From assembly GCF_009831455.1 (NCBI RefSeq), contig NZ_WOWO01000003.1, forward strand, positions 620,001 to 684,000: a stretch of DNA of 64,000 nt. The letters run 5' to 3'. This DNA is from Salinirussus salinus. GTDB lineage: Archaea > Halobacteriota > Halobacteria > Halobacteriales > Haloarculaceae. The notes beneath the pieces were generated by a model. That model was given only the letters and a program-made list of their open reading frames with translations. It made no database searches and was not told the origin of the DNA. The number at the start of each line of letters is the position of its first letter. The stretch's first letter is position 1. The position numbers and the translations under genes were made by a program. Shown here one piece after another: positions 46,941-54,590 of this stretch.

Positions 46941-48065
46941 ATGACGTACAGCAGTGAAAACAAGGTTGACGGGATCGTCCTCGTCACCGAAGACGCACAA
47001 GAATACCTGAACCCAAGACAAGAAGTCACATACCGCGAACACCGCCGCAACCTGGCAGAATGGATGCTCGGCCTCGGCAAAAACCCGGAGAAAGCCGAAG
47101 GCTACAGCCACTCTACCGCCAAAAACCGGATGAACCGTTTAGACCTCTTCTACCGGTTCGTCTGGGACAGGAAAGGCCGGTTCGTCCAGGAACTATCCAC
47201 GGACGACGCCGACGACTGGATGCGCCACCTCGCACGCCAGGAAATGAAAGAATCCACGAAGAACCACTACCAGAAAGCCGCGAAAACCCTGTTCAAGTGG
47301 AAAAGAGAAGCCCGCAACAAAAACGTCGAATGGCAACCCGAGATCAAGTACAGCGACCCCTCTACAACCTACACGCCTCGGGACTACCTAACCAAAGACG
47401 ACCGCCGGAAAATGCGGGAAGCCGCAATGAGCTACGGCTCGGTACCCCACTACAACTCCGTAACCCCGAGTGAACGCGATAGATGGAAGACGTATCTCTC
47501 TCAGCGACTTCAGAAGCCGAAGGAGGAAATCACGATGAAGGACTGGGAGCGGGCAAACAGCTTCAAGTACACCTCTATGATCCACGTCGCCTTGGATGCG
47601 GGCCTACGTCCTATCGAGATTAAGCGAAGTAATGTTCACTGGGTCGACACCGAAAACGGCGTACTGAGAATACCCAGAGAAGAAAGCAGTAAGAACCGGG
47701 AAAACTGGATAGTCGCACTCAAAGAAGAAACCAGTCAAATCCTCAAACGCTGGCTCGACGAACGCGAAACACGCGAGAAGTACGACGGCCGAGACGCACT
47801 CTGGCTCACAATGTACGAGAACAGGTACGACAAAGACTCTTTCCGGGACGTCTTCCGCAAGATCGCGTCCGAAGCTGGCCTCGACCTCGAAAACCGAGAC
47901 CTAACACCGTACAGCATTCGACACAGTACTGCGACCTACGTAGCCGAAGAGGAAGGACTTGCAGTCGCCGCCCAACAATGCCGTCACAAGTCGAAGCGGA
48001 CGACGGAGAAGTACGAGCACAGTAGTACGACCCGGCAGCAGGACGCGGTCAACAACATAGACTAA
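46941..48065 (+). CDS. Tyrosine recombinase (integrase)
   Basis: A 374-residue site-specific recombinase. The N-terminal core-binding domain spans about residues 25-150. In the catalytic domain, LDAGLRPIEIKRS supplies the first arginine, TPYSIRHSTATY the second arginine (its preceding residue is Tyr rather than the usual His), QCRHKSKRTTEKY the box III histidine and the presumed nucleophilic tyrosine. The gene lies directly downstream of tRNA-Thr. ATG at 46941 follows the palindromic promoter. Confidence 0.92.
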   Translation: MTYSSENKVDGIVLVTEDAQEYLNPRQEVTYREHRRNLAEWMLGLGKNPEKAEGYSHSTAKNRMNRLDLFYRFVWDRKGRFVQELSTDDADDWMRHLARQEMKESTKNHYQKAAKTLFKWKREARNKNVEWQPEIKYSDPSTTYTPRDYLTKDDRRKMREAAMSYGSVPHYNSVTPSERDRWKTYLSQRLQKPKEEITMKDWERANSFKYTSMIHVALDAGLRPIEIKRSNVHWVDTENGVLRIPREESSKNRENWIVALKEETSQILKRWLDERETREKYDGRDALWLTMYENRYDKDSFRDVFRKIASEAGLDLENRDLTPYSIRHSTATYVAEEEGLAVAAQQCRHKSKRTTEKYEHSSTTRQQDAVNNID

Positions 48066-48263
48066 ACCCCTCTCACCCCTCCTCTTCCTTCCTGTCGCTC
48101 CCTGGAAACCCGTATACGGTAGTAAGTCGTTCGAGTTTAGAACCTGATTCAAACCTTTCTGTCGAACCAGGAGGAAGTGAGTAAGACCTGTTTCAGACCT
48201 GTCTTTGTGCCCCTGGTATATTGTTCGGGGCTGTTTCCGGTGCTGGTTTTCCGTACCTGTCTG
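48066..48263. other. Intergenic, no gene seen
   Basis: About 200 bases between the integrase stop and the convergent small gene. A pyrimidine-rich start (CCCCTCTCACCCCTCCTCTTCC) may act in termination. AACCTGATTCAAACC and TAAGACCTGTTTCAGACCTG are similar short direct repeats at 48141-48200. Nothing else recognised. Confidence 0.4.
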
Positions 48264-48590
48264 CTATAGGTTGGTGATTGCTTCCTCGATGTTGTTTCTC
48301 GCGTTGACCACTTTCTGTATCTGTTCCTGGTTGTCGCCTTCGTATTGTGTGAGGGTTTGTTCGAGTTCGTCGGAGATATCGATTAGTTGCTCTGCTAAAG
48401 CAGTGTCCGGGTTGTAGGCGATGATGTAGTCCTCTACTTCTTCAGGAGGTTTGCTGTCCTGGTAGCTGAGGTGGTATTTTTCGGTTTCATTTTCTGCGCA
48501 GCCTCGGCATATTGGTACGACGTCGCTGTCTGCGTGGGGTTTGATCCAGAGGTCGTGTTGTTGTTCGCAGTTTCCAAATGCACATTTCAT
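48264..48590 (-). CDS. Small zinc-finger-like protein
   Basis: A 108-residue protein of unknown function. The N-terminus has MKCAFGNCEQQH and CRGCAENE, a four-cysteine plus histidine cluster likely to bind zinc. The C-terminal half is helical and acidic. It is divergent from the gene at 48690, with A/T-rich promoter sequence between. Similar small proteins are frequent in haloarchaeal viruses and plasmids. Confidence 0.65.
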   Translation of the reverse strand: MKCAFGNCEQQHDLWIKPHADSDVVPICRGCAENETEKYHLSYQDSKPPEEVEDYIIAYNPDTALAEQLIDISDELEQTLTQYEGDNQEQIQKVVNARNNIEEAITNL

Positions 48591-48689
48591 TGTGTTTTGA
48601 TTTTGTATCAGTTTTTAAATATTTAAGGCAGGACACCTGTCGAAGTGTAAGATACTTATTTAAAAGTTGTAGACAATATGTAAGATAAG

Positions 48690-49016
48690 GTGATTGGATT
48701 GGAATCGGAGCACGGGATAACCTGCAAATGCGGTCAAACCTTCAAAACCAGCGAAGAACACACCAAGCACGTCGCAATCCGGGAAGTACTGGCAGAGGTG
48801 AAGCGTATCGGCGGAGAAAAGTTCCACCAGGTCGCCAAGCAGTGGGAGGACGACGCACACAGCGGAGACCTACGGGACTTCGCCGCCACCCACGACCTCA
48901 AACTACGGCCAGAGAACGCCACCCAGATAGCGAAGAAGGAAATCATCTACATGATTCACCACTACGAAGAAATCCGAGTCGACGGGTACCAAGACGCCGA
49001 AGGTGGTACGGAGTGA
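48690..49016 (+). CDS. Small putative zinc-binding protein
   Basis: A 108-residue protein with CKCGQTFKTSEEHTKH near the start, a possible C2H2-type knuckle (CxC and HxxxH). The rest is helical. A TATA-like ACTTATTTAAAAG at about 48654-48666 precedes the GTG start at 48690. The last bases overlap the next start (GTGA), so translation is coupled with the RadC-like gene. Confidence 0.65.
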   Translation: MIGLESEHGITCKCGQTFKTSEEHTKHVAIREVLAEVKRIGGEKFHQVAKQWEDDAHSGDLRDFAATHDLKLRPENATQIAKKEIIYMIHHYEEIRVDGYQDAEGGTE

Positions 49017-49447
49017 AGCAGGAGCTCGGTAACCTCACAGTCAAAGCCGAGGTAGAGGAACAGGACCCGGACACCGTAAAATCGCTTCACGACGTCACCC
49101 GGCGATACGAATCCCTGAAATACGAGCAGAAAGAGCACCTGTACGCCGTCTTCCTCACCAACAGCAACCGTTTCATCGGAGACAAAATAATCGGTGTAGG
49201 AAGCCGCGACACCGTGGAAATGGACATACAGGACGTGGTCAGGACTGCCGCCGTCACCAACGCCGGCGCAGTCATCCTTGTACACAACCACCCCTCCGGC
49301 AGCTCAGGAGCAACAAGAAAAGACATCGAAGTCACCAGGCAAGCCTACGAAGTACTGGAGAAGATCAACGTCGAACTACTCGACCACGTCATCATCTCCA
49401 AAACCGAGAGCTACAGTATGAGGCGGTCAAACGATGGACCATTCTAA
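49013..49447 (+). CDS. RadC-like JAB-domain protein
   Basis: A 144-residue protein with the JAMM/JAB fold: VILVHNHPSGSSGATRKD carries the metal-binding HxHPSG motif and downstream Asp. RadC-like proteins are common on plasmids and integrated elements; their role is not DNA repair in general and is unsettled. The start is GTG at 49013, four bases into the end of the previous gene. Confidence 0.82.
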   Translation: MKQELGNLTVKAEVEEQDPDTVKSLHDVTRRYESLKYEQKEHLYAVFLTNSNRFIGDKIIGVGSRDTVEMDIQDVVRTAAVTNAGAVILVHNHPSGSSGATRKDIEVTRQAYEVLEKINVELLDHVIISKTESYSMRRSNDGPF

Positions 49448-49535
49448 ACACTCTCTTCTTTCTTCCCTATCTCTAGATCTGCCGCCAGTGAGTTTCTCTA
49501 ATAAAAATCAATCCTCCAACTACATCCATAGCAGG

Positions 49536-49766
49536 ATGAACACAACGGAGGTACTGGAAGAGTACGGGTTGACACGCGAAACAGCAGCCCGGTACGTCGA
49601 CGCGATCACCCGAAGCAACCAGACACAGACCGCAGAAGAACTCGACGTCAGCAGGGACACAATCAACCGCTACAAGAACGCCTTCGCGGAAATGGACGCG
49701 CAAGAACGCCTACTTCTCATCTCCACATTAACCCAGGAAAAACTCCTTGACCAAGCCACAGAGTGA
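49536..49766 (+). CDS. Small helix-turn-helix protein
   Basis: A 76-residue DNA-binding candidate: TQTAEELDVSRDTINRYKNA is a homeodomain-like helix-turn-helix. ATG at 49536 was preferred to an earlier in-frame ATG inside the previous gene. It overlaps the next gene by 20 bases. Probably regulates the element. Confidence 0.7.
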   Translation: MNTTEVLEEYGLTRETAARYVDAITRSNQTQTAEELDVSRDTINRYKNAFAEMDAQERLLLISTLTQEKLLDQATE

Positions 49767-50007
49767 TTCAACCATCGCGCAGGCATACCAGAAAGGCGAC
49801 CAGGTCAAACTCATACTTGACAAAGAACTTGGGCCAGACAATCATCTCCACGGCAGGACCGGAGAGATCATCGACGTAGATTTTGACGATGCCGCGTCAG
49901 TAACCGGAGACAGCGAAGACAACTTCATCTACACCGTCAAACTCGACAACGGCGACGTACCAGACATCCACTTCAGAAGACACGACCTGAAGAAAGTAGA
50001 GGAATAA
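49747..50007 (+). CDS. Small SH3/KOW-like protein
   Basis: An 86-residue beta-rich protein. GRTGEIIDVDFDDAASV and FIYTVKLDNGDVPDIHF suggest a KOW/SH3-like barrel. No ATG is suitable; TTG at 49747 gives MTKPQSDST. It overlaps the previous gene and is followed by the toxin-antitoxin pair after 50 bases, where CTTAAATAAG looks like a promoter. Confidence 0.55.
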   Translation: MTKPQSDSTIAQAYQKGDQVKLILDKELGPDNHLHGRTGEIIDVDFDDAASVTGDSEDNFIYTVKLDNGDVPDIHFRRHDLKKVEE

Positions 50008-50057
50008 TTGTAATCTTAAATAAGTTTCTTACCATAGTATTACCGTGGTGATATTTT

Positions 50058-50303
50058 GTGGCTTCGTTGACGATCAAGCTACCCGATGACCAGAAAAGCG
50101 AGATAGAGGCAGTAGCTGAGAGGAAAAACTACAACAGCGTCTCAGAGTACGTCCGAGAAGCACTTCGGGATAAAGTCGAGGAAGACCTTGTGCTGCGGCC
50201 TGAAGTAGCGGAGAAGCTTCGGAAACGTGTTAAAGAGTACGAGGAAGGCGAATCTGAAGGCTACACCTTGGAAGAGCTGGATGAAGAACTCGGGTTGTCC
50301 TGA
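50058..50303 (+). CDS. Ribbon-helix-helix antitoxin
   Basis: An 81-residue CopG/RHH protein: ASLTIKLPDDQKSEIEAVAE gives the beta strand and first helix, NYNSVSEYVREALRDKV the rest of the fold. The acidic C-terminus would bind the toxin. GTG at 50058. Its stop is immediately followed by the toxin ATG. It likely represses its own operon. Confidence 0.87.
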   Translation: MASLTIKLPDDQKSEIEAVAERKNYNSVSEYVREALRDKVEEDLVLRPEVAEKLRKRVKEYEEGESEGYTLEELDEELGLS

Positions 50304-50597
50304 ATGAAGCTTGATATCCGGGAAGGAGCCGTTGAAGACCTGAAACAGTTCGATAAGGAAATCCAGAAGCTGGTCAGAGACAGGATCGAGGAATTGCGAA
50401 GTAGTCCCTTAGGTAAAAATACGTCGCTGCTTAACAAGCAAGGCCTGGAGATCTTCCGACTGAAGCTGAAAACCGATGAATTAGACCATAGAGTGTTCTT
50501 CGACCTCAACGGTGACACAGTCGTAGTACTTGGAGTAGAGCACCGGGACCAAGCCTACACACCTGAATCAATCAAGAAGATCAAGTCCCGGAGATAA
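50304..50597 (+). CDS. RelE/ParE-family toxin
   Basis: A 97-residue protein with the RelE fold: KQFDKEIQKLVRDRIEEL, GLEIFRLKLKTDELDHRVFF and VVVLGVEHRDQAY with the typical C-terminal H/Y. It begins directly after the antitoxin stop. RelE acts as a ribosome-dependent mRNA nuclease and ParE on gyrase; which applies is not visible. Such pairs stabilise mobile elements. Confidence 0.87.
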   Translation: MKLDIREGAVEDLKQFDKEIQKLVRDRIEELRSSPLGKNTSLLNKQGLEIFRLKLKTDELDHRVFFDLNGDTVVVLGVEHRDQAYTPESIKKIKSRR

Positions 50598-50613
50598 CGC
50601 CCAGTCCGGCTTG

Positions 50614-50778
50614 CTACAGTTTAGAGAGTTCCTCGGCTAACTCCTCAGCCTGGTTCAGTTGTTCTCTGGATTCTTGGACGGTTTCAGCGGCTTTCTGACC
50701 GATCTTTTCTTTGAGCTCTTCAACCCCTATTTCGTCAATAAGATAGTTTTGTACAGCTTCACGTTTCGACTGGTCCAT
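50614..50778 (-). CDS. Small acidic coiled-coil protein
   Basis: A 54-residue open frame (MDQSKREAVQNYLIDEIG, ending AEELAEELSKL) with an amphipathic, coiled-coil pattern. It is convergent with the toxin gene. An AT-rich region upstream (50779-50830) could hold the promoter. Function unknown. Confidence 0.5.
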   Translation of the reverse strand: MDQSKREAVQNYLIDEIGVEELKEKIGQKAAETVQESREQLNQAEELAEELSKL

Positions 50779-50866
50779 TCGGACTATGTTTTGGGATTGT
50801 CAGGATATATTGATTTCTGAAGATTCCAGAGATTCAAAAGCCCCGGAATACGTCTCTTTCCTGTAG

Positions 50867-51571
50867 ATGCGTCTCGGGGTTATTTCGGATGTTCACGCGA
50901 ATCTTCCTGCGTTGGAGGCGGTGTTAGAGGATATGCCGTGTGTTGATGTTTTGATCTGCCTGGGCGACGTCATCGGGTACAACCCGTTTCCTTCCGGTTG
51001 TGTTGACCTGGTTCGGAGGGAGTGTGATCTTGTTTTGCAGGGGAATCACGACCGGGAACTCAGGGATCCGGAGCAGTACAGAGGCAACAAAGGTGCTTAC
51101 GCCGGTTTGAAACTGGCCAGGCAAGAACTCGGTAGCCAAGAGATCGAGTACCTCCAAAGCCTTCCTGAGAAACGAGAGGTAAGGGGTACAGGACTCTACG
51201 CCGTCCACAGCCATCCCAAGGCTACGGACAGGTACGTGATGCCGGATCAGTTCGAGAACTTGAAACAGTACCTCGACGGGTACACCGGTTTGCTTCTCGG
51301 CCACACTCACGTCCAGCACGTCGAACACTTCGACGAAGGCATAATCTTGAATCCTGGAAGTGTCGGTCAACCGCGAGACGATGATCCAAGAGCAGCTTAC
51401 GCAGTAGTCGATACCGAATCCTTAGACGTGGAACTGAGACGTGTAGGATACGACCTCTGGACTGTTATCGACGAAATACACGACAAAGACCTTCCAGACA
51501 GGACGGCTCAAAGACTACTCCCTGATTCTGTGGGGAACACCAGAGAGGAGAACCCCCATTGTAGGCGCTGA
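50867..51571 (+). CDS. Calcineurin-like metallophosphoesterase (YfcE/MJ0936 type)
   Basis: A 234-residue metal-dependent phosphodiesterase. Motifs in order: MRLGVISDVHAN (D-x-H), ICLGDVIGYN (GD), LQGNHDREL (GNHD), HSHPKATDRY and LLGHTHVQH (GHTH). The family includes enzymes acting on 2',3'- or 3',5'-phosphodiesters. It lies nine bases from the convergent CARF-like gene. A role in turning off a nucleotide signal is an attractive guess only. Confidence 0.88.
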   Translation: MRLGVISDVHANLPALEAVLEDMPCVDVLICLGDVIGYNPFPSGCVDLVRRECDLVLQGNHDRELRDPEQYRGNKGAYAGLKLARQELGSQEIEYLQSLPEKREVRGTGLYAVHSHPKATDRYVMPDQFENLKQYLDGYTGLLLGHTHVQHVEHFDEGIILNPGSVGQPRDDDPRAAYAVVDTESLDVELRRVGYDLWTVIDEIHDKDLPDRTAQRLLPDSVGNTREENPHCRR

Positions 51572-51579
51572 TAGAGAAA

Positions 51580-52488
51580 CTACTGGGTTAGTTTGCCGGG
51601 ATTGTCTTTTGGATGGGTGTTGACCCAGAGTTCTCCAACAGTATCTAAAGTGGGTTTGTGCCTGTTCTTCTCTTTCTCTATCTTTACGAATCCCTTGTCT
51701 TCTAACTGGTTGACGTTGTACTGCACCTTGCTTTTGAACGAGTCCGGGTCTGTATTATCATTGAGATGTTCCGCCAGTTGCTTAGCTAGATCTGAGATGG
51801 AATCAGCGGTTCCAATATCGTCAAGGAAATGAAGGAGTGTTTTTTCGAAGTCGTGGAGGTCCGAGGAGGGTATAGTGGGGAATTCGACGTGAAGTCCTCC
51901 GTTCATTTTAGCTGCGCCTTTAGTCACGCCGCTGGTGTCTATCTGATCGACTGTCTCTGATATCTTATTGTACCGTTCTTCGAACTCGTCTCCTTTGTCC
52001 CGGTGCTTTTCGAGGAATTCTTTTTCTTCTCGGAACTGTTCGATCATTTCAGTGACGAGGTAGTCCTCGGGTGAGACGTAGTACGTGTGTATCTGGTTTC
52101 TGTAGTCGTTGTTTTCGACGAGTAGGCTGTTTGCTGCTGTGGCGAAGGCAAATGCGACTGTACGGGGCATAGAGGAGATGTTGACCCATACCTCGTTTCC
52201 TTTCTTGACTTCTTTCTCGATCCTGTCGTATGCGTAGGGGTAGAGGTTCTCGAAGTCGAAAATATTCTCGACGACCTCGGTTTCAACGTTTATACCGAGA
52301 ACAGTATCGAATGTTCTCTCCAGTTCGGCAAGCATATTTTCTGCAAGTCTACGTGCTTCTTCGTCGCTTTCTTCTCTTGATGAATGTAGGAGGTATACTT
52401 TGTCGGCATCGAGTTTTCCTTGTGAAATCGGCTGAAAGAGGCGTTCGTAGTCGAACCCCACCGGGATGATATGGACTTTCTCAGTCAT
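51580..52488 (-). CDS. CARF-like/winged-helix regulator (HFX_2341 type, DUF6293)
   Basis: A 302-residue protein. The N-terminal Rossmann-like domain (MTEKVHIIPVGFDYERLFQP, VYLLHS, VWVNISSMPRTVAFAFATAA) resembles the HFX_2341 CARF-type ligand-binding domain described for haloarchaeal regulators. A central coiled segment follows, then a C-terminal winged helix (ISDLAKQLAEHLNDN, VQYNVNQLEDKGFVKIEKE). CARF domains bind cyclic or linear oligonucleotides. It is divergent from the nucleotidyltransferase cluster with 173 bases between. The ATG at 52486-52488 follows GAGGAG; upstream codons are promoter. No Cas gene is present. Confidence 0.75.
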   Translation of the reverse strand: MTEKVHIIPVGFDYERLFQPISQGKLDADKVYLLHSSREESDEEARRLAENMLAELERTFDTVLGINVETEVVENIFDFENLYPYAYDRIEKEVKKGNEVWVNISSMPRTVAFAFATAANSLLVENNDYRNQIHTYYVSPEDYLVTEMIEQFREEKEFLEKHRDKGDEFEERYNKISETVDQIDTSGVTKGAAKMNGGLHVEFPTIPSSDLHDFEKTLLHFLDDIGTADSISDLAKQLAEHLNDNTDPDSFKSKVQYNVNQLEDKGFVKIEKEKNRHKPTLDTVGELWVNTHPKDNPGKLTQ

Positions 52489-52661
52489 TTTCCGTCTCCT
52501 CTGTATTGTTAGTACTAGTGGTGCTTGTAAAAGGGAAGGGATACTCTGTGAGTTCGTAGAAATTATTTTGTACGATTTCCCATTTTGAGCAACAGCGGAT
52601 TTATAACTCTTGGGTGCATACGAAACGATGTACCGAACCAAAATTTCAGGTGGAACTCAAT
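52489..52661. promoter_or_regulatory. Divergent promoter region of the signalling cluster
   Basis: 173 bases between the CARF-like gene and the TGT-like gene. It contains TAGTACTA, an 8-base perfect palindrome at 52510-52517, close to the CARF-like start and a candidate operator, and TTATAACT at about 52601, a TATA-like element for the plus-strand genes. Confidence 0.4.
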
Positions 52662-53480
52662 ATGGATCCCAGAGAAAAACACCAGGGCTCCCAGCAATCG
52701 AAGCCTTCAGGCGTCATACCTCGAACCGAGCGTCAGACCAGACACGAGAAGTTCTACAACGGCTTCTCCGGCGTAGACACAGTGATGCTGCCTATCGACC
52801 ACGCAGAGAGGCTTCTCCGCCAAGGTCTGACAGCATCCAGCTATACCGATAAGGCAGTCATCACCACTACAACGATACCAGATGAGGATTTGAAAGACTT
52901 CGGCTGGGAGAAAGAGCGAGATATTGTGGAAGCGTTCCAGCCAACGTATCATATTCCTACGGACTACTGGGTATACGGCGATATGGACCCTGAAGACCGG
53001 GTTCAAAATATTGAGCTATTGATGGAAGGTACCGAGTGGATGTATGAGCAGATGAAAGGGGTTTCTACTGAGATTATCCCGCTGGTGAAGGGTTACTCAC
53101 CGCAGGAGCGAGCGATTTGCTACAGGACCCTGGACAAGCTCGGCACCGATTATGTGGCATTCTACGGGTCGCAGTACTTCGGCGGGAAAAACGGTGGGAT
53201 AAACGCTCTAAATGAGGATGTAAGAGATATAGTCTCTGAGTATAGTCCTTCGCGCGTCCTTCTCATAGGCTGTCAGTCTGAAAACTATATGGAGAGACTG
53301 CCTCCCGAAGTTGAGGCGGTTGCAGGCCAGCGATGGATCCGCAAATCGAAGCTACGGGATGTCTCAATCCCGAAAGCACGGGTAAAATACCTTGAGTGGA
53401 AACAGGAGGTAACTGCTGGCCTCGGCTCAGGTCAGACCACGCTGGGCTCCTTCGAGACTTCTACAGAGGTGACTGCCTGA
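52662..53480 (+). CDS. TGT-like TIM-barrel protein (possible Cap10/DpdA relative)
   Basis: A 272-residue protein. VDTVMLPIDHAERLL, then STEIIPLVKGYSPQERAICY, LGTDYVAFYGSQYFGG and SRVLLIGCQSENYME follow the strand-by-strand plan of tRNA-guanine transglycosylases (a P-V-x-G-type strand, then Y-V-A-x-G, then L-x-G). It is shorter than real TGT (about 370-490 aa) and I see no TGT zinc-binding Cys/His set. TGT homologues occur in type IV CBASS (Cap10) and in DNA 7-deazaguanine modification (DpdA). ATG at 52662 follows AGGTGG; a GTG at 52614 is possible. The next gene begins two bases after its stop. Confidence 0.6.
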   Translation: MDPREKHQGSQQSKPSGVIPRTERQTRHEKFYNGFSGVDTVMLPIDHAERLLRQGLTASSYTDKAVITTTTIPDEDLKDFGWEKERDIVEAFQPTYHIPTDYWVYGDMDPEDRVQNIELLMEGTEWMYEQMKGVSTEIIPLVKGYSPQERAICYRTLDKLGTDYVAFYGSQYFGGKNGGINALNEDVRDIVSEYSPSRVLLIGCQSENYMERLPPEVEAVAGQRWIRKSKLRDVSIPKARVKYLEWKQEVTAGLGSGQTTLGSFETSTEVTA

Positions 53481-53482
53481 TT

Positions 53483-54580
53483 ATGGGCAGCAATCGCTCA
53501 ACGCCCACGCCGAGACGTGATGGAGGCGGAGGTGCCGCTGCTGCTTCTGGAGGACGGAGGCCTGGGAGTCAGCGACAGATCGGCTCCAGCAGCGATAGTG
53601 ACTCTCCTCGTGAAGCTGAAGAAGAGATCGAGGAGTCGCATCAGGAGCACGCCGAGAGTGCACAGATCACCGACCGACAGGGCCGTAGGATGGAGGAACG
53701 GAAAGAGACCGTTGTCGGTCATCTGGATGATGACGGGTTCCATATAAAGGAAAGCAGTATCTACGGTTCTGTTCTTCAGGGCACCGCTACCCGCCCTCTC
53801 GATAACGAAACAGATGTTGATATTCTCGTAGTTCTGGACGAAGAAGAGCACGGTGAGTGGGCTAAAGACGGCAAAGGGACACGTAACGCTCTCCGTGCGG
53901 TAAAACGCACCCTTGAGAAGAAGTATCCGAATCAGAACGTCTACATCGACAGGAGTGTTGTCGCTGTTGAGTTCAGCGATTTCAAGGTAGAAGTGACTCC
54001 GGCGTTTGAGTACTCTGCTGCTCAGAACCCGGAGGAGCCTGGTGATCCGGCTACTGTTGGAGGAATCGAGCTGCCTTTCCATCCTGGAAGTCGAGACAAC
54101 CCGAATCAAGGATATGTGATTCCCGACACCTATGGAGAGGAGTCTTGGAGAGGGACAAATCCCCGTCGCTTCCAGTCGATGTACGAGGCGGTGGATCAGA
54201 ATAATAACGGGAAGCTTCAGCAGGTTGCAGTTACGGCGAAGAAATGGAACGAGAAGAACGGGAAACCGGTTTCATCGTTCCATATGGTGAATATGGCGTA
54301 TCAGTACTTCAGGGAAGATGCCCCCGCTAATGCTTCTACTACTGAGCATATGCACCGGTTCTTCAGACGCCTTCCGGATTATATGCAGAGTGAGACGCGG
54401 GAACCGGTATATCAGGAACGGCTGGACAAAGGGATGAGCAGCGAGGAGAAGAGAAGAGCTGCTAAAAAAGCGTATAATGCTCAGGAGAAGCTGAGACAGG
54501 CGAAGCAGCTTCAGGAGCAGGGAAAAACCGAGGAAGCCAAAGAAAAATACCGTGAGGTCTACGGAGACGAGTTCAACTGA
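53483..54580 (+). CDS. CD-NTase-like nucleotidyltransferase with low-complexity N-terminus
   Basis: A 365-residue protein. The nucleotidyltransferase core reads IYGSVLQGTATRPL (G95-S96), DVDILVVL (D111, D113) and FKVEVTPAF (E170 as third acidic residue), the GS-D-x-D-D/E pattern of CD-NTases. An all-helical C-terminal domain follows. The first 60 residues are Gly/Ala/Ser/Arg-rich then acidic and look disordered. The C-terminal 30 residues are a charged helix (EKLRQAKQLQEQGKTEEAKE). ATG at 53483 lies two bases after the TGT-like stop. The product would be a cyclic oligonucleotide, a linear nucleotide, or tRNA modification; the first is favoured by the neighbours. Confidence 0.75.
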   Translation: MGSNRSTPTPRRDGGGGAAAASGGRRPGSQRQIGSSSDSDSPREAEEEIEESHQEHAESAQITDRQGRRMEERKETVVGHLDDDGFHIKESSIYGSVLQGTATRPLDNETDVDILVVLDEEEHGEWAKDGKGTRNALRAVKRTLEKKYPNQNVYIDRSVVAVEFSDFKVEVTPAFEYSAAQNPEEPGDPATVGGIELPFHPGSRDNPNQGYVIPDTYGEESWRGTNPRRFQSMYEAVDQNNNGKLQQVAVTAKKWNEKNGKPVSSFHMVNMAYQYFREDAPANASTTEHMHRFFRRLPDYMQSETREPVYQERLDKGMSSEEKRRAAKKAYNAQEKLRQAKQLQEQGKTEEAKEKYREVYGDEFN

Positions 54581-54590
54581 GGTAGTTTGT

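Noticed and set aside
49013-49447. RadC as a DNA repair gene
   Set aside because: The historical repair role of RadC is not supported, and here only the JAB domain is present on a mobile element.
51580-52488. CRISPR-Cas association suggested by the CARF-like domain
   Set aside because: No repeat-spacer array and no cas gene were seen in the window. CARF-like domains also occur in stand-alone regulators.
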